A model generated the notes under the pieces. It was given only the letters and a program-made list of their open reading frames with translations. It was not told the DNA's origin and did no database searches. The position numbers and the translations under genes were made by a program. Positions 7,728 through 15,499 of a stretch of 22,343 nucleotides of DNA are shown here, piece by piece (the stretch's first letter is position 1; the number at the start of each line of letters is the position of its first letter). The DNA comes from JBEKIK01 sp050013075 (GTDB taxonomy: Bacteria > Planctomycetota > Planctomycetia > Pirellulales > Thermoguttaceae): assembly GCA_050013075.1 (NCBI GenBank), contig JBEKFZ010000070.1:1-22343 (forward strand). Reading direction: 5' to 3'.

Positions 7728-7964
7728 ATGAACTGGCGAGAACGAATCACGGTTGATCCGACCGTCTGCCACGGGCAGGCGTGCATTAAAGACACTCGGA
7801 TCATGGTTTCTGTTGTGTTGGATAATCTAGTAAACGGGATTGAGTTGGAAGATTTACTCAAAAGCTATCCTTCGCTGACGGCTGAAGATGTCAACGCCGC
7901 TCTGGCTTATGCCGCCGAACTCGCCCGGGAACGCATGGTCCATTTGCCCACCGGTGCCGTCTGA
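7728..7964 (+). CDS. DUF433 family antitoxin-like protein
   Basis: 78 aa, with the typical DUF433 layout ITVDPTVCHGQACIKDTRI, then SVVLDNLVNGIELEDLLKSY and LTAEDVNAALAYAAEL. The family is usually the antitoxin of DUF433-DUF5615 (PIN-like) pairs and has a small winged-helix/MerR-like fold. An AGGAG lies 7 bases before the ATG. The stop overlaps the start of the toxin remnant by one base (TGATG), the normal coupling for such pairs. An AT-rich leader of about 115 bp (7611-7727) separates it from batA. Confidence 0.85.
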   Translation: MNWRERITVDPTVCHGQACIKDTRIMVSVVLDNLVNGIELEDLLKSYPSLTAEDVNAALAYAAELARERMVHLPTGAV

Positions 7965-8000
7965 TGCTCAAGTTCAAAGTGGACGAGAACCTGCCGGACG
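7964..8000 (+). pseudogene. DUF5615 (Mut7-C/PIN-like) toxin stub, truncated
   Basis: The frame starts MLKFKVDENLP, the diagnostic N-terminus of DUF5615 toxins (KFxxDENLP). After about 12 residues the sequence passes into a palindromic repeat (8000-8022) and then a second repeat element (8046-8127). Full-length family members are over 100 aa, so the catalytic body is absent. Confidence 0.7.
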
Positions 8001-8022
8001 TTCCCAGGCAGAGCCTGGGAAC
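8000..8022 (+). repeat. Palindromic repeat GTTCCCAGGC-AGA-GCCTGGGAAC
   Basis: A perfect 10-bp stem with a 3-nt loop. Sequences of this kind (GTTCCCAGGC near GCCTGGGAAC) are familiar interspersed repeats in several bacterial groups. It marks the exact point where homology to the DUF5615 toxin ends. Confidence 0.8.
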
Positions 8023-8045
8023 TAGAATGCTTGGCGGCGGACAGT

Positions 8046-8127
8046 GCGAAACCGCAAGCGGTTGGTTCAGAGTTTTCAGTTTCATCCTCCAGTCCAAAGC
8101 CTACACTTTCCGACATTTTTATTCATC
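8046..8127 (-). repeat. 82-bp dispersed element, copy 1 (inverted relative to copy 2)
   Basis: Its reverse complement matches 16429-16510 along the whole length with a small number of mismatches. It includes the dyad AACCGC-AA-GCGGTT and the words CAGTTTCATCCTCCAG and AAAGCCTACA. It sits between the toxin stub and the vWA gene. Confidence 0.85.
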
Positions 8128-8149
8128 CTTCATCCTTCATCCTTCATCC
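8122..8149 (+). repeat. Heptanucleotide array, TTCATCC (array D)
   Basis: Four perfect 7-bp units of TTCATCC, the reverse complement of the GGATGAA unit of array C. The array ends 8 bp before the ATG at 8158, with only TTTTAAAA between and no Shine-Dalgarno site. Confidence 0.9.
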
Positions 8150-8157
8150 TTTTAAAA

Positions 8158-10479
8158 ATGTTCCGCCTTTCCTTCTATCCCATCGCCGACAGCTACTTGC
8201 TCGTGACCGCCGTTGCGGTTGCGCTCTTGGCCCTGTTGGCCCTGGTGCCGGGAAAGGATCGCCTCGGCAGATGGCGCCGCCTGTCTTTGGCCGCCTTGCG
8301 CCTGGGCGTGATCGTGCTTGCCATCTTCGCCATGTTGCGGCCCACGCTGATTTACACCGAGGTGAAAAAACAATCGGCTACCTTAGTCATCCTGGCCGAC
8401 CAGTCGCGGAGCATGTCGGTCCCCGACGCACTGGCCGGCAAAACCCGCTGGGAGGTTTTGTGCAAAGCACTGGCCGACGCCCAAGCCTCGCTGTCCAAAC
8501 TCGCCCGCGATTTCGAGGTAAAGGCCTACGCCTTCGACTCCGAGGCCCATCCGCTTGCCGTTGAAAAAGGCAAAATCTCCCTGCCCGATGAGCCCGAAGG
8601 CCGGCAGACCGCCATCGGCTCCACGCTCGACGACGTCTTGCGCCAGGAAGCCGGTAAAAGGCTATTGGGTGTGATCCTGTTAAGCGACGGCGCGCAACGG
8701 GCGTATGCCCCGCGCGATCTGCCCCCGCAGTCCGCCGCCACCCGGCTTAAACACCTGGGCTATCCGCTTTTCACCGTTCCCATCGGCCAATCACGCGGCC
8801 TGGGACAGGCCCAGGACGTGGCCGTGAAGGATCTGGTCGTCAATCCAGCCGTGTTCGTGAAAAACGAACTTGCCATAAGCGGGCAGATCCGCATCGACGG
8901 TTACGTCAATCGCGATATCCCCGTGCGCGTGCTGTTCGAGACCGCGCCGGACAAAATGGAAGTCGTTGCCGAGCAAACCGTCAAGGCCGACGCCGACGGA
9001 CAACTGCTGAGCGTCCAATTCACTTTCGTCCCGCAAACCCCCGGCGAATTCAAGATTACCTTGGAAGTTCCCGATCAGCCCGGCGAACTGGTCACCACCA
9101 ACAATCAACTCAGCACCTTCGTCAACGTGCTCAAAGGCGGGCTGAACGTGCTGTACATCGAGGGCGGTTTCCGCGTGGAACAAAAATTCATCCGCCGCGC
9201 ACTAGACGCCTCGGTGGATATCAACGTCGATTTCATCCGCATCGATCCCCGCGATCCGGCCAACCGACCGGTCGATCTGGCCGAGCGGCTCAAGTCCGGC
9301 AAGTACGAAGTCTACATCCTCGGCGACGTCGATTCCTCCGTATTCCAAGGCGATGAATTAAAATCGCTGGCCCAGGCCGTTGAACGCGGAGCGGGCCTGA
9401 TTATGCTCGGCGGGTTCCACAGTTTCGGCGCGGGCGGATATGCCGCCACACCGCTTAATAATCTCCTGCCTGTGACCATGGACCGCTTCGATCGGCAGAA
9501 CACGGACGAACCGGCTCGCGGCGATCTGCAATTGCCCGGCCCATTGCCCATGCGCCCCACGGCCCTGGGACTAATGCACTTTGCCCTGCGTCTGGCCCCT
9601 GACCGGGCAAAGAATGATGGTCTGTGGTCGCAACTGCCGCCTTTAGACGGCGCGTACAAGTTCCGCGGACTTTCGCCCGGGGCAGTGATCCTGGCCGATT
9701 CCGGGGCAAACGTGCCGCTGCTGGTCGCCCATCAATACGGCGACGGCCGGGCGATGGCCTTTGCCGGCGATTCCACCTGGCACTGGTGGATGCGGGGGTT
9801 CGAATCGGCCCACAAACGATTCTGGCGCCAGATCATCCTATGGCTGGCCAAAAAAGACCAGGCCCAGGAAGGCGCCGTTTGGGTAAAACTCGACGAGCGC
9901 CGCCTGGCACCGTCCCAGCGCGTGGAGTTCACCGTCGGCGCGCAAGACCCGTCGGGCGAGCCGGTTAAAGACGCCGAGTTCAAAGCCGAGATCGTCCTGC
10001 CCGACGGTTCCCGCCGCCCCTTGACCCTGACGCACCAAGACAGCCAGATTACCGGTTCTTTCCGCGACACCCAAACCGCGGGCGACTATGCCGTTGAAGT
10101 CACCGCCAGTAAAAAGGGGTCAGAACTATTTTTGCCAAACAAAACGCCCAACTCCTCTACACCTGAAAAAAATAGTTCTGACCCCTTTTTACTCGGTTCC
10201 GCCCGGGCCAGATTCCTGGTCTTTCAACAAGACCTGGAACTCGATAACGCCGCCGCCGACTCCGCCACCATGGAAAGCCTCTCCGCCATGACCGGCGGCC
10301 AATCACTGGCCCCCGAACAACTCCCCGATCTGATAACCCGCCTCACCCAACAGACCTCGACCCTGGAAATCCAACAAGAGACCAAAAAAACTTTTTGGGA
10401 CACCTGGCCATTCTTCCTGATGATCGTCTGCCTGCTGTCGCTAGATTGGTACCTCCGCAAAAGATGGGGATTGGTGTGA
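8158..10479 (+). CDS. Membrane vWA protein with glutamine-amidotransferase-like domain
   Basis: 773 aa from ATG 8158. An upstream in-frame ATG at 8044 would translate the repeat DNA and is rejected. Two N-terminal helices (YLLVTAVAVALLALLALV and LRLGVIVLAIFAML) precede a vWA domain with an intact MIDAS (ADQSRSMS) and ILLSDGA. A GATase1-like domain follows (NVLYIEGGFRVEQKFIRRAL, then YEVYILGDVD, LIMLGGFHSFGAGGY, and MAFAGDSTWHWWMRGFE). The C-terminal helix is FFLMIVCLLSLDWYL. No catalytic cysteine of true amidotransferases is apparent. Residues 652-678 are encoded by a palindromic insertion. This is a standard last member of planctomycete MoxR/vWA clusters. Confidence 0.9.
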   Translation: MFRLSFYPIADSYLLVTAVAVALLALLALVPGKDRLGRWRRLSLAALRLGVIVLAIFAMLRPTLIYTEVKKQSATLVILADQSRSMSVPDALAGKTRWEVLCKALADAQASLSKLARDFEVKAYAFDSEAHPLAVEKGKISLPDEPEGRQTAIGSTLDDVLRQEAGKRLLGVILLSDGAQRAYAPRDLPPQSAATRLKHLGYPLFTVPIGQSRGLGQAQDVAVKDLVVNPAVFVKNELAISGQIRIDGYVNRDIPVRVLFETAPDKMEVVAEQTVKADADGQLLSVQFTFVPQTPGEFKITLEVPDQPGELVTTNNQLSTFVNVLKGGLNVLYIEGGFRVEQKFIRRALDASVDINVDFIRIDPRDPANRPVDLAERLKSGKYEVYILGDVDSSVFQGDELKSLAQAVERGAGLIMLGGFHSFGAGGYAATPLNNLLPVTMDRFDRQNTDEPARGDLQLPGPLPMRPTALGLMHFALRLAPDRAKNDGLWSQLPPLDGAYKFRGLSPGAVILADSGANVPLLVAHQYGDGRAMAFAGDSTWHWWMRGFESAHKRFWRQIILWLAKKDQAQEGAVWVKLDERRLAPSQRVEFTVGAQDPSGEPVKDAEFKAEIVLPDGSRRPLTLTHQDSQITGSFRDTQTAGDYAVEVTASKKGSELFLPNKTPNSSTPEKNSSDPFLLGSARARFLVFQQDLELDNAAADSATMESLSAMTGGQSLAPEQLPDLITRLTQQTSTLEIQQETKKTFWDTWPFFLMIVCLLSLDWYLRKRWGLV
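10111..10191 (+). repeat. In-frame palindromic element inside the vWA gene
   Basis: The 23-bp arms 10111-10133 and 10168-10190 are perfect reverse complements, beginning AAAAAGGGGTCAGAAC, with a 34-nt loop. The 81-bp element is 27 codons and reads KKGSELFLPN...SDPFL, in the same frame as the element in batA. Confidence 0.85.
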
Positions 10480-10494
10480 ATGCTTGCAAAATAA

Positions 10495-10563
10495 CTCCCC
10501 TCGCCGGGCACCGACCGAAGGTTGGTCGGGAGAGGGGCCGAGGGCGAGACACCCATTCATGGG
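10495..10563. repeat. REP-like hairpin cluster between convergent genes, possible bidirectional terminator
   Basis: The outer stem CCCCTC (10497-10502) pairs with GAGGGG (10532-10537). The inner 24-nt module 10506-10529 forms a CCGACC-GAA-GGTTGG hairpin with one G-T pair. A small hairpin CCCAT-TC-ATGGG follows at 10552-10563. It lies between the vWA gene (plus) and the BON gene (minus), so it may end transcription from both sides. There is no strong T-run. Confidence 0.55.
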
Positions 10564-10596
10564 CGTTTCCACCGCAGGCGTCAACAAGTCCGGTAT

Positions 10597-10980
10597 TTAT
10601 GCCGGGTTGGATGGAACGTCATGATTCCCCACCCTAGAAGTTGCCGGATCGGCATCTGACGGCGCGGTGTTTTCCATTGTCGGCTCAGTTTTTTCCTTAT
10701 CTGCCGGCGTGGTTTGTTCCGTTATTGGTTTTTGAATTGTTATTGTTTTTTGGACTACTTTGGCCTGCACCTGCAAATGGTCCATCACGCGGCGCACCCC
10801 ATCGATGCCGCGGGCGGCGTGCAGCGCGGCGATCCGTTGGTACTCGAACTGGATCGTGCCCGATAGCGTCACGTCGCCTTTCCGCGCAGCCACGGCAATA
10901 TGGCACGGCGACTGCATGCCGCGGTTACTCAACTGCCGAGTGACTTTCTGGACAATGGTTTCATCCGACACCTTGTTCAT
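10597..10980 (-). CDS. BON domain protein
   Basis: 127 aa. The BON pattern covers residues about 6-75: paired helices (ETIVQKVTRQLSNRG), then IAVAARKGDVTLSGTI and IAALHAARGIDGVRRVMDHL. The remaining 50 residues are a Thr/Pro/Glu-rich low-complexity tail. There is no signal peptide, unlike OsmY-type BON proteins, so it is probably cytoplasmic. GGGAGAA lies 6 bases before the ATG. BON domains are thought to bind membranes or polysaccharide. The 10981-11227 gap upstream holds only a small AAAACA-G-TGTTTT dyad (10994-11006). Confidence 0.82.
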   Translation of the reverse strand: MNKVSDETIVQKVTRQLSNRGMQSPCHIAVAARKGDVTLSGTIQFEYQRIAALHAARGIDGVRRVMDHLQVQAKVVQKTITIQKPITEQTTPADKEKTEPTMENTAPSDADPATSRVGNHDVPSNPA

Positions 10981-11227
10981 GATCGTTCTCCCGAAAACAG
11001 TGTTTTTAGAAACCAGCAGAGCTTATTCGGAAGGGGAATCGACCGCGTCGCTGAGAAAAGGTCAGTGAGAGTGGAGGCTAGGCCTTCCTAAAGTCATTAT
11101 ACCCTTGCCTGCCGGGAATAGACAACCCTAAGGCGTAAAAACTCGTTTTAGAAGAACAAAGGCTCAAAGAACCGATAAATCACGGCCAAAACGATTGTCT
11201 CACTTGTTAATAGTTGTTTCCCGCGTC

Positions 11228-12826
11228 TTAGCGCAAATCGAGAATCACAACCGACTTCGGCGGCAGCGTCAGGCTTAGCGTCTCGCCCTCGATCTCGGCG
11301 CCGGTAAACGCCTCGGGATGCACCGCGCTGGGCGCGTCAAAGGTGTTGTGCGCATTCATTTCCGGCGCGGTGAGCACCCGGCCGGCCGCGGTCTTCGGCT
11401 CGATGCCGACCAGCTTGCACTCAATCGCAACCGGCTCGCGCGGGTTGGTGTTCACCAGCGATAGATGCACCGCCGAGGATTTCGCCTCTCGCGTGGCCGA
11501 TGCGCTGACGGCGGGAATCGTATTCGATCCCAGCGTATAATCGGGCGTCTTAAGCTCAACCGGAAGCAGCGTGCCGCCTTGATGCGACTTTAACATCTCG
11601 AACACGTGATATGTCGGCGTAAGCAGCATCTTTTCCTTGTCCGTAAGGATCATCGCCTGCAAGACGTTGATCATCTGCGCGATGTTCGTCATTGCCACGC
11701 GGTCGGCATGGCGCTGGAAGATGTGCAAGTTGAGCGCGGCCACCATCGCGTCGCGCAAGGTGTTCTGCTGGTACAGGAACCCGGGATTCGCGCCCGGCTC
11801 GACGTCGTACCACGTGCCCCACTCGTCCACGATCAGGCCCACGCGCTTTTGCGGGTCGTATTTGTCCATGATTTCGGAATGTTTCGTGATGAGATTGTCC
11901 ATTTCCAGAGTGCGACGCAAAGTGGCGTGCCACCGGGCCTCGTCAAACTCGGTGGCCGAGCCTTTTTGTTTCCAATTGCCGGTCGATATTGTATAGTAGT
12001 GCAGCGACAGGCCGTTCATCTGTTTGCCGGCCTTGTTTATCAACACCTCGGTCCAGTTGTAATTTGCGTCGCTTGCGCCGCAGGCTATGCGGTAAATGTT
12101 TTTGGCCGGGTTGCCCGGATAATCTTTGACAAAGGTGTTATAGCGTCGGAATTGATCGGAGTAATATTCGGGAGTCATGGTGCCGCCGCAGCCCCAGCTT
12201 TCGTTGCCCACGCCGAAATACCTCAGTTTCCAGGGTTTTTCACGCCCGTTCTGGCGGCGGAGATTGGCCAACGGCGAATCGGCGTCCGAGGTCATGTATT
12301 CCACCCACTGCATCATTTCCTCGACGCTGCCTGAACCCACGTTGCCGCAAACGTAAGGCTCGGCCCCGATCTGCTCGCAAAAGTCCATGAACTCGTGCGT
12401 GCCGAAGTGATTGTTCTCCACCACCTGGCCCCAGTGGGTATTGATGATCTTCGGGCGCTTCTCGCGCGGGCCGATGCCGTCCTTCCAATGATATTCGTCG
12501 GCGAAACACCCGCCCGGCCAGCGCAGCACCGGAATGTTAAGCGCCTTTAGCGCAGCCACGACGTCGTTGCGGATGCCGCGGGTGTTGGGGATCGGCGAAT
12601 CCTCGCCCACCCAAATGCCCTCGTAAATGCACCGGCCCAAATGCTCGGAAAAATGCCCGTAAATGTTGCGATTGACCACCGCCCCGGGCTGATCGGCGTG
12701 GAGCGTTATCGTGGCCGACGGCTTTTCCGCGCCCGGAGCGGCATCATCAGCTAATGCGGTTGCAGCAAACAGACCTATCAACGTACCCAGCCCGACAAAC
12801 ATGGATAAGATCTTGAAAGTTTTCAT
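11228..12826 (-). CDS. Secreted GH51-type alpha-L-arabinofuranosidase
   Basis: 532 aa from ATG 12826. Signal peptide MKTFKILSMF...ATALA is cleaved near residue 26. The (beta/alpha)8 domain carries NIYGHFSEHLGRCIYEGIW (residues 54-72), LRWPGGCFADEYHW (101-114), the acid/base pair GNES with Glu209, and the nucleophile context VDEWGTWY with Glu335. The C-terminal beta domain ends LPPKSVVILDLR. It removes arabinofuranosyl side chains from arabinan or arabinoxylan. An upstream in-frame start at 12973 would place 49 non-signal residues ahead of the signal peptide and is rejected. The GH16 gene lies 210 bp upstream in the same direction; they may be co-transcribed. Confidence 0.93.
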   Translation of the reverse strand: MKTFKILSMFVGLGTLIGLFAATALADDAAPGAEKPSATITLHADQPGAVVNRNIYGHFSEHLGRCIYEGIWVGEDSPIPNTRGIRNDVVAALKALNIPVLRWPGGCFADEYHWKDGIGPREKRPKIINTHWGQVVENNHFGTHEFMDFCEQIGAEPYVCGNVGSGSVEEMMQWVEYMTSDADSPLANLRRQNGREKPWKLRYFGVGNESWGCGGTMTPEYYSDQFRRYNTFVKDYPGNPAKNIYRIACGASDANYNWTEVLINKAGKQMNGLSLHYYTISTGNWKQKGSATEFDEARWHATLRRTLEMDNLITKHSEIMDKYDPQKRVGLIVDEWGTWYDVEPGANPGFLYQQNTLRDAMVAALNLHIFQRHADRVAMTNIAQMINVLQAMILTDKEKMLLTPTYHVFEMLKSHQGGTLLPVELKTPDYTLGSNTIPAVSASATREAKSSAVHLSLVNTNPREPVAIECKLVGIEPKTAAGRVLTAPEMNAHNTFDAPSAVHPEAFTGAEIEGETLSLTLPPKSVVILDLR

Positions 12827-13036
12827 GGCAGTACTCGGATAAAGGCTTTTGTGGTGTAAAAAACGTACCATAATCATAATTGATGCCCGAACTCGTGCCA
12901 AGTGTTTCTCCAGCCCGGGCCTTGATCCCTGAAAAATTAATACACCAGAGTTAATGTTGTCCAAACGCGCCAAGTTTTCTCTAGTTCAGGTGTTTTATGC
13001 CTGCGGACGAGGTACGTTGCTTTTCCTCTTTTTTCT

Positions 13037-15148
13037 TTACTCCCCTTCAGTAGACAAATTACTACGGACATTTTTTACACAAACCATCGTCAGTAGAATC
13101 AAGATGCCGATTAGAAGAACTAACGATGACGGTTCCGGCACCGGAGCAATTTCACCGCTCAGCGGCCCGCCGGAAATCGACTGGATAACGACTTTCGCAT
13201 CGCTGCCGATGGTTAATGTGTCCTGGCAGATGGACGCGGCAGTCAAACTTGCGTCGCTATCGACCTGTGTGGTTCCGCTGCCTGAGATAGTGTCCACCTC
13301 ATACGTGCCGCCGGACACTTCGAATAATGCCGCAGTGGACGTGTAGATATCCAAATCGGTCTTGCTGATATTCGTAGTCTTCAAAATAGCAGTGCCCGAC
13401 TCGACATCAATAAGCGACGTGCCGGTGGAATCAATTCCCCCGGCAATCTCCAATATTCCGCCGTTGACAGTGGTGTTGCCGCTGTAGGTATTAAGGGCAT
13501 TGAGCGTCAGCGTGCCCGAACCCAGCTTAATCAGCCCGCCCGTGCCTGGCAGAACTTTGCCCAATACCCCCGTGCCCGCGCAATCGAACGTAAGGTTTCC
13601 GCCGGAACTGCTGACTATAGATTCATAGCTCAGGCCTTCGTTAATGGCGACCGTAGCGCCGGAGGAGATCGCGATTTTTGCCCCGCCCGATTGAATGGTA
13701 AAGCCGCGGTTGGAAGTGGAATTCTGCTGAACGACGAGCGTGCCGTTGTCGAAATAGAGTCTGTTGGAGTTATAATACAGCCATTTCAGCGATCCGCCCC
13801 AGTCCAGGTTGTTTACGCGGAGGATCCCGCCGTTTGAAATCTGGATATATCCGGTAGTGGTGGCGTCGACGTTGTAGATCAAATTGGCGATGGTTAGGTC
13901 GGCATTGTTGGTCACGATGGTATTGCCCGAATACTGCCCCTCGCCGTTGATGACCACTTTGCCCGATTCTACCCGCAGTTCGCCCGGTCCGATGATATTG
14001 CCGTTAAGCGAGAAGACCGTGGACATGTAATTGCGGATAGTGGTATTGTCGTAGAGTTCCAGCCTGGAACTGATGGCGTTCGTGCCCTCGGCGCCGCCGG
14101 CTAACAAATCGATATAAGTCCGAGTGTCGCGGCTGTTATGCAGCATCAGGCTGTCGTTGGGCCAGCCGATGTTGTAATTGACGCCGCCTTCAAATTCTAT
14201 TCCTCCGACGGTCTTGAGGCCGTTCCAATCCAGCCGCACATTGGCGGCATTGACCTGGCCGAAATGCGCCGTGTGGCGGCTCAGGTCGGGGACGCCGTTG
14301 GTCCAATAACCGGAGGTGTCCCAATTGAAATTGCCGTCGCCGTCATGTGACCAATTCGAGGTCATATTGGATGTCTTTTGCCATACGCGAACCCAATCGA
14401 CTTGAAACGTATCGGAAGCGCCGGAGGCCCATTGCGAGGTGCTGGGCGTACCCGGCCAACCGCCGACCGAGTAGTCCAGGATCAGATACATGTATCCCAT
14501 CTGGGCGATGGCGCTCGTGTCCGTGACCGTGCTCACCACCGTGCCGTCGAAATAGTATTTGATGTAACTTGAACTCCATTCCATGCCGTAAGTATGCCAA
14601 TCGCTCCTTAGATCGCCGGCGCCGGGATTTGTCAAGCCGCTTCCATAGGACGCGTTGCCTCCGCCGGAGGTCGCGTAATGGTAGGCAATGTTGTATCTAT
14701 TGTAGTCAGGGCTACTGGTAAATATAGGATACTCCATGACGTCCGACTCGGGCGGCCAGCCGGTGTACAATCCCCAGAACGCCGGCCAGGAGCCTTGTTT
14801 GCTGGGAAGCTTGACCCGCGCCTCCGCGTACCCGTAGGTAAACGTGAATTTGTCGTAGCCGGTCGACATCGCGGCGCCACTGAAATCGTATCCGTTGGTA
14901 GATTGGCGCGTGGCCGTTTGGGTCAAGATGCCGTTCGATACGCTCAGATTCGACGCCAGCGCGTATGAATCGGAATCGTGCGTTGCCCCCCAGGGAAACT
15001 GCGTGGTCCATTTGTCCGTATCCACGCTGGAGCCGCTGAATTCATCGGCGAACAACATCCCCCATGTGCCGCTCGGCAGCGCAAAAGCGTTTTTAACGAT
15101 GGACAAAACGATCAACAGACTGCTCAACCACAACAAACTTTTTTTCAT
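13037..15148 (-). CDS. Secreted GH16 glycoside hydrolase with autotransporter-type beta repeats and PEP-CTERM tail
   Basis: 703 aa from ATG 15148. Residues 1-24 are a signal peptide (MKKSLLWLSSLLIVLSIVKN...). The GH16 domain (about 28-270) has the catalytic motif ESDVMEY, with nucleophile Glu134, Asp136 and acid/base Glu139. The family cuts beta-1,3/1,4-glucans, agar, carrageenan or related polymers; the substrate is not decidable here. Residues about 275-660 form a beta-helix-like region with a PATR-type unit (LIKLGSGTLTLNALNTYSGN). The C-terminus is a PEP-CTERM sorting signal: VPEPSSLVLL, a hydrophobic helix, then CVKNVRS. This implies processing by an exosortase-type system not present in the window. 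An upstream in-frame start at 15184 would prepend 12 residues to the signal peptide. Confidence 0.93.
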   Translation of the reverse strand: MKKSLLWLSSLLIVLSIVKNAFALPSGTWGMLFADEFSGSSVDTDKWTTQFPWGATHDSDSYALASNLSVSNGILTQTATRQSTNGYDFSGAAMSTGYDKFTFTYGYAEARVKLPSKQGSWPAFWGLYTGWPPESDVMEYPIFTSSPDYNRYNIAYHYATSGGGNASYGSGLTNPGAGDLRSDWHTYGMEWSSSYIKYYFDGTVVSTVTDTSAIAQMGYMYLILDYSVGGWPGTPSTSQWASGASDTFQVDWVRVWQKTSNMTSNWSHDGDGNFNWDTSGYWTNGVPDLSRHTAHFGQVNAANVRLDWNGLKTVGGIEFEGGVNYNIGWPNDSLMLHNSRDTRTYIDLLAGGAEGTNAISSRLELYDNTTIRNYMSTVFSLNGNIIGPGELRVESGKVVINGEGQYSGNTIVTNNADLTIANLIYNVDATTTGYIQISNGGILRVNNLDWGGSLKWLYYNSNRLYFDNGTLVVQQNSTSNRGFTIQSGGAKIAISSGATVAINEGLSYESIVSSSGGNLTFDCAGTGVLGKVLPGTGGLIKLGSGTLTLNALNTYSGNTTVNGGILEIAGGIDSTGTSLIDVESGTAILKTTNISKTDLDIYTSTAALFEVSGGTYEVDTISGSGTTQVDSDASLTAASICQDTLTIGSDAKVVIQSISGGPLSGEIAPVPEPSSLVLLIGILILLTMVCVKNVRSNLSTEGE

Positions 15149-15245
15149 TTCCACAGACCCCTCTAACTTTCTGCGTTTTGTCAATAGTTAAGACCATTTA
15201 TATCTAAAATATCAACGAACTGATAAGCTATTATATGACCGCCTT

Positions 15246-15273
15246 ATTATAATAAAAATCCATATCTTTACAA
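15246..15273 (-). promoter_or_regulatory. Candidate sigma70-type promoter for the GH16 gene
   Basis: On the minus strand TTGTAA (15273-15268) and a perfect TATAAT (15251-15246) are 16 bp apart in a very AT-rich stretch about 100 bp upstream of the GH16 start. The 15149-15499 gap otherwise contains only the possible GH32 remnant listed separately. Confidence 0.35.
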
Positions 15274-15281
15274 GATTTTTT

Positions 15282-15490
15282 CTAGAAATAATATGGAAAT
15301 CCGAGTATACAAAGATTAAAAAAGTGGCTTTCGAAGTCCAACAAATCCCTATTGTGTTGCGGCCACCTTGGAACTTCCATTTTCGCGCTCTGCACAAAGG
15401 AATATTCATAGCCCCATCCGACATTGACCCGCCGGCCGTTGTTGGCTAAAGTATCGCCCCGCAAATAGTCTCCCAAGATATTCCGCCGGG
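15282..15490 (-). pseudogene. Possible GH32-type glycosidase remnant
   Basis: A minus-strand reading frame gives LGDYLRGDTLANNGRRVNVG followed by WGYEYSF and AKMEVPR. The string GRRVNVGWG resembles the GRRIQIGWG segment of GH32/SacC-type proteins, which normally sits late in the catalytic domain and is followed by a PREL/PCEL-like motif. No start codon with a ribosome binding site and no flanking domain are present, so if real it is a decayed fragment. The match is short and could be chance. Confidence 0.25.
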
Positions 15491-15499
15491 GATGATGCC

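Noticed and set aside
8044..8157. Extension of the vWA protein N-terminus to ATG 8044
   Set aside because: The added residues are translations of the 82-bp element and the TTCATCC array; ATG 8158 gives the normal membrane N-terminus.
11606..12334. Plus-strand frame of 242 codons opposite GH51
   Set aside because: Antisense to catalytic-domain codons of a well supported enzyme; no motifs.
12827..13036. Possible small gene between GH51 and GH16
   Set aside because: Only a short frame without ribosome binding site or motif; it reads as an ordinary leader.
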